Below are positions 1-5,707 of a DNA stretch of 5,707 nt, piece after piece. Source of the DNA: Burkholderiaceae bacterium (lineage in GTDB: Bacteria > Pseudomonadota > Gammaproteobacteria > Burkholderiales > Burkholderiaceae_C); NCBI GenBank assembly GCA_017999135.1, contig JAGOBT010000055.1, forward strand, positions 6,049 through 11,755. Direction: 5' to 3'. The position numbers were made by a program, and so were the translations under genes. Position 1 is the first letter of the stretch; every line of letters begins with the position of its first letter. The notes below the pieces were generated by a model. The model worked only from the letters and a program-made list of their open reading frames with translations, searched no databases and was not told the origin of the DNA.

Positions 1-72
1 GAGCCGGCGGGCTATGGGCTGGTGGGCCTGGCGCTGGCCGGACTGGCCGCGTCGCGCCTGCGCCGCCGCTGA
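1..72 (+). CDS. C-terminal end of a PEP-CTERM sorting-domain protein (partial)
   Basis: Only the last 23 codons of this gene are inside the window, ending in TGA at 70-72. They read E-P-A-G-Y-G-L, then a hydrophobic Leu/Ala/Gly/Val stretch of about 14 residues, then S-R-L-R-R-R. This is the shape of a PEP-CTERM anchor: the Pro-Glu-Pro motif (here cut so that only E-P remains), one transmembrane helix and a terminal Arg cluster. In known systems such proteins are exported and their C-terminus is recognised and cleaved by an exosortase, often in exopolysaccharide-producing bacteria. The main domain lies outside the window, so its function is unknown. The first Pro of PEP is inferred, not seen. 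A strong hairpin 18 bases after the stop probably ends its transcript. Confidence 0.72.
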   Translation, partial: EPAGYGLVGLALAGLAASRLRRR

Positions 73-90
73 TCCTGCCCACCGGGAACG

Positions 91-121
91 ACAAAGGGCC
101 GCGCAGTGCGCGGCCCTTTGT
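91..121. terminator. Perfect hairpin, probable bidirectional terminator
   Basis: An inverted repeat of 14 base pairs (91-104 with 108-121) encloses a three-base loop AGT. The G/C-rich core is flanked by A's on the left and T's on the right. It lies between the stop of the PEP-CTERM gene (plus strand) and the 3' end of tRNA-Pro (minus strand), so it can serve both converging transcripts. The T-tracts are short (TTTGT on each strand), so efficiency is uncertain. Confidence 0.8.
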
Positions 122-127
122 GTTGTG

Positions 128-204
128 TGGTCGGGGTGACACGATTCGAACGTGCGACCCTCTGCTCCCAAAGCAGATGCGCTACCAGACTGCGCTACAC
201 CCCG
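128..204 (-). tRNA. tRNA-Pro(TGG), CCA encoded
   Basis: Read on the minus strand, a complete 77-base cloverleaf is visible. The acceptor stem CGGGGTG (from 204) pairs with CACCCCG. The D arm contains AGCGCAGTCTGGTAGCGC, the anticodon stem is TCTGC/GCAGA, and the loop TTTGGGA carries anticodon TGG (top-strand 168-170). The T arm contains GTTCGAATC, the discriminator is A, and a chromosomally encoded CCA occupies 130-128. The unpaired first C and overall sequence match bacterial proline tRNAs. TGG reads CCA and, by wobble, other proline codons. Its 5' end is only 12 bases after the stop codon of the upstream gene, so it may be cut out of that mRNA as well as made from its own start. The hairpin at 91-121 lies 6 bases past the CCA. 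Confidence 0.97.
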
Positions 205-213
205 AAGACCTCG

Positions 214-219
214 ATTCTA
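214..219 (-). promoter_or_regulatory. Possible -10 element for tRNA-Pro
   Basis: The minus strand reads TAGAAT here, five of six matches to the sigma-70 -10 consensus TATAAT. It ends 9 bases before the mature 5' end of tRNA-Pro, and its first three bases are the TAG stop codon of the preceding gene. The following bases (CGAGGTC) are G/C-rich, as expected of a stable-RNA discriminator. No -35 hexamer is recognisable at 16-18 bases, so this is a weak call. The same hexamer precedes the tRNA-Gly/tRNA-Cys unit at 1895-1900. Confidence 0.35.
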
Positions 220-708
220 GCCCGCGCTGGCCGCCGGCGCGGGCAGCAGCAGTTGCCGCGCCACCGCTTCACACTGGCGGATGTGCTGTTCGCACACGTA
301 CTGCAGCGCCGAGTAGGTGAGCGCCGCCGAAGCCACCTGTCCGGCAATCGGCAGGTACTTGGCGGCCTGCTGTGCGCTCAGCCGAACGCCCACGGTCTTC
401 AGCAACAGCAGCACCAGTTCGCGCGTGACCAGCCGCCCCAGCACCAGGCTGCCGCCCGCAGAGATGGCCTTGTAGACAACCACCCGCCGGTCGGGCGCCA
501 GCCGTTCCACCTGCTGCGGGCTGAGGCCGAAGGCAGCACTGATCTCGGGCAGCAGCTTGACCAGCACGCCGACATCGGTCACCCAGTCGATGCCGGGGAC
601 CGGCACCATGGCCACGCCAGCAGCCAGCAACGCCCGCTGGCGCACCCGCTGGCGGCAGCGGCGGGCCACCGCCGCCACGGCATCGTCCGAAGCCGGCAGG
701 GCCGTCAT
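217..708 (-). CDS. Small helical DUF697/IRG-like protein of unknown function
   Basis: A 163-residue protein with no enzyme motif I recognise. After a basic N-terminus (R16-R25) it has a hydrophobic segment, the motif VPVPGIDWVTD (about 35-45), another hydrophobic helix and AAFGLSP (58-64). A further hydrophobic stretch is at about 80-108, and a P-I-A-G plus Ala-rich helix at about 118-140. The pattern of Pro-x-Pro-Gly, then Asp, then a helix ending in Phe-Gly-Leu resembles the helical region that follows GTPase domains in DUF697 (YcjF-type) and IRG-family proteins. No Walker A or other GTPase motif is present, so this is the helical part alone. It is probably membrane-associated; no signal peptide is evident. 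The ATG start overlaps the rraA stop as ATGA (705-708), implying translational coupling and one operon. TAG at 217-219 is 12 bases before tRNA-Pro. The family assignment rests on recalled motifs only. Confidence 0.82.
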   Translation of the reverse strand: MTALPASDDAVAAVARRCRQRVRQRALLAAGVAMVPVPGIDWVTDVGVLVKLLPEISAAFGLSPQQVERLAPDRRVVVYKAISAGGSLVLGRLVTRELVLLLLKTVGVRLSAQQAAKYLPIAGQVASAALTYSALQYVCEQHIRQCEAVARQLLLPAPAASAG

Positions 709-1202
709 GACGCCGGCGCCGCTGCCATCACCACGATGCCGTCGGCATCGGCGACCAACCAGTCGCCCGGCCGCACCACCACGCCCTGCAGCCGCACCGG
801 CACGTCGACCAGCCCGGCATGCCGGCGCTCGGTGGGCAGGGGCATCAGGCCCAAGGCACGGACGCCCAGGTCGGTGGCGGCCAGTTCAGCCATGTCGCGC
901 ACGCAGCCGTCGACCACCAGGCCCACCCAGCCATTGCTGGCCGCCGACGCGGCCAGGTTGCCCCCCACCAGGGCGTGGCGCAGCGACCCACCGCCATCGA
1001 CCACCAGCACACGTCCATGGCCCGCAGACTCGACCATGGCCTTCACCGAGGTGTTGTCCTCATGGCATTTGACGGTGGCCACTGGGCCGGCGAACGCCGC
1101 CCTGCCGCCATAGGCCTGAAACACCGGTGGCAACACGCGGAATGCGCCGCTGGTGTCGGTCTTGTGCGCGTCGCAGAGGTCGCAGGTCGACAGCGGGTTC
1201 AT
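705..1202 (-). CDS. rraA: RraA-family protein (RNase E activity regulator / HMG aldolase-like)
   Basis: A 165-residue protein, close to the 161 residues of E. coli RraA. Hallmarks are T6-C-D-L-C-D near the start, GGR (32-34), TVKCHEDN (43-50), RVLVVDGGGSLRHAL (64-78) and GLVVDGCVRD (94-103), then a C-terminal PGD...ADADGIVV segment. RraA of E. coli is a ring-shaped trimer that binds RNase E and inhibits mRNA decay. Relatives are class II aldolases acting on 4-hydroxy-4-methyl-2-oxoglutarate, and this sequence alone does not decide between the roles. The aldolase D-X20-R-D motif reads G81-X20-R102-D103, so the first metal-site Asp is absent. I chose ATG at 1202 because GGAG lies 9 bases upstream and the family's N-terminal motif begins right after it; the open frame extends further, but with non-family sequence. 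The stop overlaps the next gene's start by four bases. Confidence 0.93.
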   Translation of the reverse strand: MNPLSTCDLCDAHKTDTSGAFRVLPPVFQAYGGRAAFAGPVATVKCHEDNTSVKAMVESAGHGRVLVVDGGGSLRHALVGGNLAASAASNGWVGLVVDGCVRDMAELAATDLGVRALGLMPLPTERRHAGLVDVPVRLQGVVVRPGDWLVADADGIVVMAAAPAS

Positions 1203-1232
1203 GGTGCTTGGCTCCAGAAAATCAGAACCAGG

Positions 1233-1238
1233 ATCATA
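1233..1238 (-). promoter_or_regulatory. Possible -10 element of the rraA operon
   Basis: The minus strand reads TATGAT, five of six matches to TATAAT, placed 30 bases before the rraA ATG; a start near 1226 would leave a short leader containing the GGAG ribosome site. The best -35 at a 16-base spacing, ATGTCG, matches TTGACA at only three positions. It overlaps the ribosome-site region of the divergent small ORF. Confidence 0.35.
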
Positions 1239-1239
1239 G

Positions 1240-1542
1240 GTGCCGACGCCGCACCGACATCTGCAGGGCAATGCCGCCCCTCATCGGCGCCTTGCGTCGA
1301 CAGCGTGGCGCGACGATGCCATCACCATGTCCGCAGCCGACGCCCAGGCTCTCACCCTGCTGCCAGGCAGTTGCCTGGTCCTGTTCCTGGTGCAGGTGGA
1401 CCAGGCCAGATCGGTGCTGGCGGTGAGCGCCGGCGGATTTCTGGATGGCTTGCGCGCAGCGGATGCATTGCTGTCGTTCTCGGCTCCCCTGCGCGAGGAC
1501 CTGCCACTGGACGAACTGCTGCCCTGGGCCGGCAGCGTCTAG
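1240..1542 (+). CDS. Hypothetical small protein
   Basis: An open frame of 100 codons ending in TAG at 1540-1542. I do not recognise the family. From M30 onward (ATG at 1327) the frame has strong G/C at third positions and a protein-like pattern: an SAADAQALTLLPG segment, a hydrophobic strand-like LVLFLVQVD, then AVSAGGFLDGLRAADALL and an acidic, Leu-rich end with P-W-A-G-S-V. It has no long membrane helix, signal peptide or Cys motif. Two starts are possible: GTG at 1240 with AGGA six bases upstream, or ATG at 1327 without a clear ribosome site but where coding bias becomes strong, giving 71 residues. The first 29 codons are rich in His and Arg and may be untranslated. A terminator hairpin starts 11 bases after the stop, which fits a real gene. 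The opposite strand has only Gln/His-rich frames that run into tRNA genes. Confidence 0.5.
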   Translation: MPTPHRHLQGNAAPHRRLASTAWRDDAITMSAADAQALTLLPGSCLVLFLVQVDQARSVLAVSAGGFLDGLRAADALLSFSAPLREDLPLDELLPWAGSV

Positions 1543-1553
1543 CGGGACAGCAA

Positions 1554-1576
1554 AACGCCCCGGCGAGCGGGGCGTT
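1554..1576. terminator. Terminator after tRNA-Cys, shared with the converging small ORF
   Basis: A nine-pair G/C-rich stem (1554-1562 with 1568-1576) and a five-base loop. On the minus strand the stem is followed by TTTTGCTGT, a usable T-tract 12 bases past the CCA of tRNA-Cys, so this is the likely rho-independent terminator of the Gly-Cys tRNA unit. On the plus strand it begins 11 bases after the small ORF's stop but has only GTTGC after it, so termination in that direction is less certain. Confidence 0.85.
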
Positions 1577-1588
1577 GCAGATGGATGC

Positions 1589-1662
1589 TGGAGGCGCGAT
1601 CCGGAGTCGAACCGGACTAGACGGATTTGCAATCCGTTGCATAACCGCTTTGCTATCGCGCC
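1589..1662 (-). tRNA. tRNA-Cys(GCA), CCA encoded
   Basis: On the minus strand 74 bases fold as a tRNA. Acceptor GGCGCGA (from 1662) pairs with TCGCGCC. A short D arm contains AGCAAAGCGGTTATGC, the anticodon stem is ACGGA/TCCGT, and the loop TTGCAAA has anticodon GCA (top 1628-1630). The T arm contains GGTTCGACTCC, the discriminator is T, and CCA is encoded at 1591-1589. The U discriminator together with GCA is the identity set for cysteinyl-tRNA synthetase. It follows tRNA-Gly on the same strand, the order seen in the E. coli glyW-cysT operon, but a terminator-like hairpin lies between them. Confidence 0.98.
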
Positions 1663-1688
1663 ATGCCAAAAACCGGGCTCTCTGACGA

Positions 1689-1714
1689 AAACGGGAAGCC
1701 TTGGCTTCCCGTTT
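1689..1714. terminator. Terminator-like hairpin between tRNA-Gly and tRNA-Cys
   Basis: A perfect 12-base inverted repeat (1689-1700 with 1703-1714) separated by two bases. Outside it, after one unpaired A, CG/CG extends the pairing. On the minus strand it is followed by TTTTCGTC (counting the last stem T's), the form of an intrinsic terminator or attenuator. It sits 39 bases after the tRNA-Gly CCA and 26 bases before tRNA-Cys. No convincing separate promoter for tRNA-Cys is visible in the remaining space, so it may give partial termination or mark a processing site. Confidence 0.6.
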
Positions 1715-1753
1715 CGACACTCCCCGAACAGCATGTGCTGCCCGGTCAGAATT

Positions 1754-1829
1754 TGGAGCGGGAGACGAGTCTCGAACTCGCGACCTCAACCTTGGCAAGG
1801 TTGCGCTCTACCAACTGAGCTACTCCCGC
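1754..1829 (-). tRNA. tRNA-Gly(GCC), CCA encoded
   Basis: On the minus strand 76 bases form a canonical tRNA. Acceptor GCGGGAG (from 1829) pairs with CTCCCGC. The D arm contains AGCTCAGTTGGTAGAGC, the anticodon loop TTGCCAA carries GCC (top 1794-1796) between CAACC-type stem arms, and the T arm contains GAGTTCGAGACTC. The discriminator is T and CCA is at 1756-1754. It closely matches E. coli tRNA-Gly GCC, which reads GGC and GGU, the main glycine codons of a GC-rich genome. It is first in the Gly-Cys unit downstream of lon, with a probable promoter 66 bases upstream. Confidence 0.98.
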
Positions 1830-1858
1830 AAGGCACCCAGTTGCCTGGATGTTTGCCT

Positions 1859-1890
1859 GCTTCGCTGCAAACTTTCGTCTTCAGCGAAGC
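1859..1890. other. Perfect stem-loop in the tRNA-Gly leader
   Basis: A nine-base perfect inverted repeat (1859-1867 with 1882-1890) encloses a 14-base loop. It lies between the presumed -10 element (1895-1900) and the 5' end of tRNA-Gly, so it would form in the primary transcript's leader. No T-tract follows on either strand, so it is not an obvious terminator. A role in precursor-tRNA processing or folding is inference. Confidence 0.5.
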
Positions 1891-1894
1891 TAGC

Positions 1895-1924
1895 ATTCTA
1901 GGGGCGTTCTGCACATGAACGCAA
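1895..1924 (-). promoter_or_regulatory. Probable sigma-70 promoter of the tRNA-Gly/tRNA-Cys unit
   Basis: The minus strand has TTGCGT (1924-1919), an 18-base spacer and TAGAAT (1900-1895). The -10 matches five of six consensus positions; the -35 matches only the leading TTG. The bases after the -10 (GCTAGC) are fairly G/C-rich, as in stable-RNA promoters subject to growth-rate control. It begins 19 bases beyond the lon stop codon and overlaps an imperfect hairpin at 1900-1930. Confidence 0.5.
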
Positions 1925-1930
1925 GCCCCT
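1900..1930. terminator. Possible weak terminator of lon
   Basis: An imperfect hairpin 12 bases after the lon stop: six pairs (1904-1909 with 1917-1922) around a seven-base loop, plus four outer pairs (1900-1903 with 1927-1930) separated by a four-base bulge. No T-tract follows on the minus strand, so termination may be incomplete or need Rho. It overlaps the presumed tRNA promoter. Confidence 0.35.
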
Positions 1931-1942
1931 CAACCAACTTTT

Positions 1943-4372
<2,430 letters not shown>

Positions 4373-4398
4373 GAGGGGAACCTCTCTTTCTCAGACCG

Positions 4399-4426
4399 AC
4401 GTGGGGCCTGAGCGGGTGAATGCAAG
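4399..4426 (-). promoter_or_regulatory. Probable heat-shock (sigma-32) promoter of lon
   Basis: The minus strand reads CTTGCAT (4426-4420), a 13-base spacer, then CCCCACGT (4406-4399). The E. coli RpoH consensus is CTTGAAA, 11-16 bases, CCCCATNT; matches are five of seven in the -35 part and six of seven informative bases in the -10 part, with allowed spacing. A start near 4391-4393 would give a leader of about 20 bases including AGAGG. No comparable sigma-70 -10 is visible. lon is a known heat-shock gene, which supports the reading. Confidence 0.65.
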
Positions 4427-4428
4427 TG

Positions 4429-4453
4429 GGGTGGCCGGCACGCCGGCGAACCC
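4429..4453. other. Imperfect hairpin between clpX and lon
   Basis: GCCGGC at 4434-4439 and 4442-4447 can pair across two bases, with GGGT/ACCC (4429-4432 with 4450-4453) forming an outer stem. It lies about 20 bases after the clpX stop and just before the lon promoter. There is no T-tract, so it could be a 3'-end stabilising structure or weak attenuator; GCCGGC is also a common chance palindrome in such GC-rich DNA. Confidence 0.3.
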
Positions 4454-4473
4454 GTTGCCGCATCGTGCCGAGG

Positions 4474-5707
4474 TCAGGCCGATGCCTTTTGTTCGCGGTA
4501 CACCAGCAGGGGCTTGGCGCCCTCTTCGACGATGTGCTCGTCGATCACCACCTTCGCCACACCGTCCATGGTGGGCAGGTCGAACATGGTGTCGATCAGC
4601 GCGTTCTCCATGATGGAGCGCAGGCCGCGCGCACCGGTCTTGCGCTTGAGCGCCTTGCGGGCGATGGCCGACAGGGCCGAGGGGCGCACTTCGAGCTCGA
4701 CCCCGTCCATGCCGAACAGCTTCTGGTACTGCTTGACCAGGGCGTTGCGCGGCTCGGTGAGGATCTGGATCATGGCCGACTCGGTCAGTTCGCCCAAGGT
4801 GGCCACCACCGGCAGGCGGCCCACCAGTTCAGGGATCAGGCCGAACTTGATCAGGTCTTCCGGCTCGGCCTCGCGGAACAGGTCGGCCGCACGCTTCTCG
4901 GTCTTGCTGTGCACGCTGGCACCGAAGCCGATGCCCGATTTCTCGGTGCGGTTCTGGATCACCTTCTCCAGGCCGTCGAACGCACCGCCGCAGATGAACA
5001 GGATGTTGGTCGTGTCGATCTGCAGGAAGTCCTGGTTCGGGTGCTTGCGGCCGCCCTGCGGCGGCACGCTGGCCATCGTGCCTTCCACCAGCTTCAGCAG
5101 CGCCTGCTGCACGCCTTCACCCGACACATCACGCGTGATGCTGGGGTTGTCGGCCTTGCGGCTGATCTTGTCGATCTCGTCGATGTAGACGATGCCGCGC
5201 TGGGCCCGCTCGACGTCGTAGTTGCAGTTCTGCAGCAGCTTCTGGATGATGTTCTCGACATCCTCGCCCACATAGCCGGCTTCGGTCAGCGTGGTGGCAT
5301 CGGCGATGACGAAGGGCACGTTCAGCAGCTTGGCCAGCGTTTGCGCCAGCAAGGTCTTGCCGCTGCCGGTGGGGCCGATCAGCAGGATGTTGCTCTTGGT
5401 GAGCTCCACCTCTTCCTTGGCCGCATTGGCGGTGATGAACTTCAGCCGCTTGTAGTGGTTGTAGACCGCCACCGACAGCGTACGCTTGGCCGAATCCTGG
5501 CCGATCACGTACTGGTCGAGCGTGGTCTTGATTTCCAGCGGCGCCGGCAGATCGGACTTGGCCGCCTTGGCACCACCCGTCTCGGCCGGGGCCTCGTCAC
5601 GGATGATGTCGTTGCACAGTTCGATGCACTCGTCGCAGATGAAGACCGACGGGCCGGCAATGAGCTTCTTCACCTCATGCTGGCTCTTGCCGCAGAAGCT
5701 GCAGTAC
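4474..5707 (-). CDS. clpX: ATP-dependent Clp protease ATP-binding subunit ClpX (5' end missing)
   Basis: The gene runs off the right edge. From the TAC codon at 5706-5704, 410 residues are visible and, by comparison with E. coli ClpX (424), about 13 are missing. The GTG at 5673 is internal, because the frame continues upstream through [12 protein letters not shown], the zinc-binding domain. All four zinc cysteines are present (YCSFC and ICDEC). Then come Walker A GPTGSGKT (bases 5353-5376), pore loop GYVGE (5263-5277), Walker B DEID (5170-5181), the RKH loop (5041-5049), the ClpP-docking IGF motif (4924-4932) and sensor-2 GARGLRS. ClpX is a cytoplasmic AAA+ hexamer that recognises tagged proteins such as ssrA-tagged chains, unfolds them and feeds them to ClpP; the intact IGF loop implies a ClpP partner, whose gene is probably just upstream outside the window. 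lon follows on the same strand. Confidence 0.99.
   Translation of the reverse strand, partial: YCSFCGKSQHEVKKLIAGPSVFICDECIELCNDIIRDEAPAETGGAKAAKSDLPAPLEIKTTLDQYVIGQDSAKRTLSVAVYNHYKRLKFITANAAKEEVELTKSNILLIGPTGSGKTLLAQTLAKLLNVPFVIADATTLTEAGYVGEDVENIIQKLLQNCNYDVERAQRGIVYIDEIDKISRKADNPSITRDVSGEGVQQALLKLVEGTMASVPPQGGRKHPNQDFLQIDTTNILFICGGAFDGLEKVIQNRTEKSGIGFGASVHSKTEKRAADLFREAEPEDLIKFGLIPELVGRLPVVATLGELTESAMIQILTEPRNALVKQYQKLFGMDGVELEVRPSALSAIARKALKRKTGARGLRSIMENALIDTMFDLPTMDGVAKVVIDEHIVEEGAKPLLVYREQKASA

Noticed and set aside
106..1113. Long plus-strand frames across 106-1113
   Set aside because: They start inside the terminator/tRNA-Pro region and run antisense to rraA and the DUF697-like gene. 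The composition is dominated by Arg, His, Gln, Pro and Ala, and no family motif is visible.
819..1685. Plus-strand frame of 288 codons
   Set aside because: It runs antisense through rraA, through the small ORF in another frame, and across the complete tRNA-Cys gene, with a shadow-like His/Gln/Arg/Ala-rich product.
1729..1740. Short inverted repeat CAGCA/TGCTG between the tRNA genes
   Set aside because: Only four or five pairs with almost no loop; expected by chance in DNA of this composition.
1234..1798. Minus-strand frames of 148-166 codons over the small ORF
   Set aside because: Both begin at or upstream of tRNA-Cys, read straight through it, and have Gln/His/Arg-rich composition. The plus-strand frame has far better codon bias.
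1445..1918. Plus-strand frames overlapping the tRNA pair
   Set aside because: They are translations of the reverse complement of tRNA-Cys and tRNA-Gly; residues such as ESRTRDLNLG come from tRNA sequence and often appear as false ORFs.
4514..5188. Plus-strand frame of 224 codons opposite clpX
   Set aside because: Antisense shadow of clpX, Ser/Arg-rich, without a recognisable domain.
5671..5673. GTG as the start of clpX
   Set aside because: The same frame continues upstream with [11 protein letters not shown], the conserved zinc-binding N-terminus of ClpX, so the true start is beyond the window.

Overview
This window looks like ordinary chromosome from a high-GC betaproteobacterium, probably order Burkholderiales. 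The reasons are a clpX-lon pair whose proteins look proteobacterial, a glyW-cysT-like tRNA-Gly/tRNA-Cys pair, an RraA-family protein, strong G/C preference at third codon positions, and the tail of a PEP-CTERM-sorted protein, a combination common in that group. The genus cannot be decided from the sequence. There is no insertion sequence, CRISPR array, integrase or phage gene.

Layout, left to right. Bases 1-72 hold the last 23 codons of a plus-strand gene ending in a PEP-CTERM anchor. A perfect hairpin at 91-121 separates it from a convergent tRNA-Pro(TGG) on the minus strand (128-204). Just upstream of that tRNA is a two-gene minus-strand operon: rraA (705-1202) followed, with a 4-base ATGA overlap, by a small helical membrane-associated protein resembling the DUF697/IRG-type helical domain (217-708). 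That gene stops only 12 bases before tRNA-Pro begins. A small uncharacterised plus-strand ORF (1240-1542) diverges from rraA. It converges on a minus-strand tRNA unit, tRNA-Gly(GCC) then tRNA-Cys(GCA), and shares a terminator hairpin with it (1554-1576). A second terminator-like hairpin lies between the two tRNAs.

The right two thirds is the cytoplasmic ATP-dependent protein quality-control locus on the minus strand: clpX (incomplete at the right edge) then lon. A 101-base gap between them contains a good match to a sigma-32 heat-shock promoter for lon. ClpX unfolds tagged substrates for ClpP, whose gene is expected just beyond the right edge. Lon unfolds and degrades misfolded and regulatory proteins by itself.

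I found no large undescribed system. The points most worth a second look are the heat-shock promoter of lon, the stand-alone helical protein tied to rraA and tRNA-Pro, the Gly replacing the expected metal-site Asp in RraA, the hairpin splitting the tRNA pair, and the small orphan ORF.
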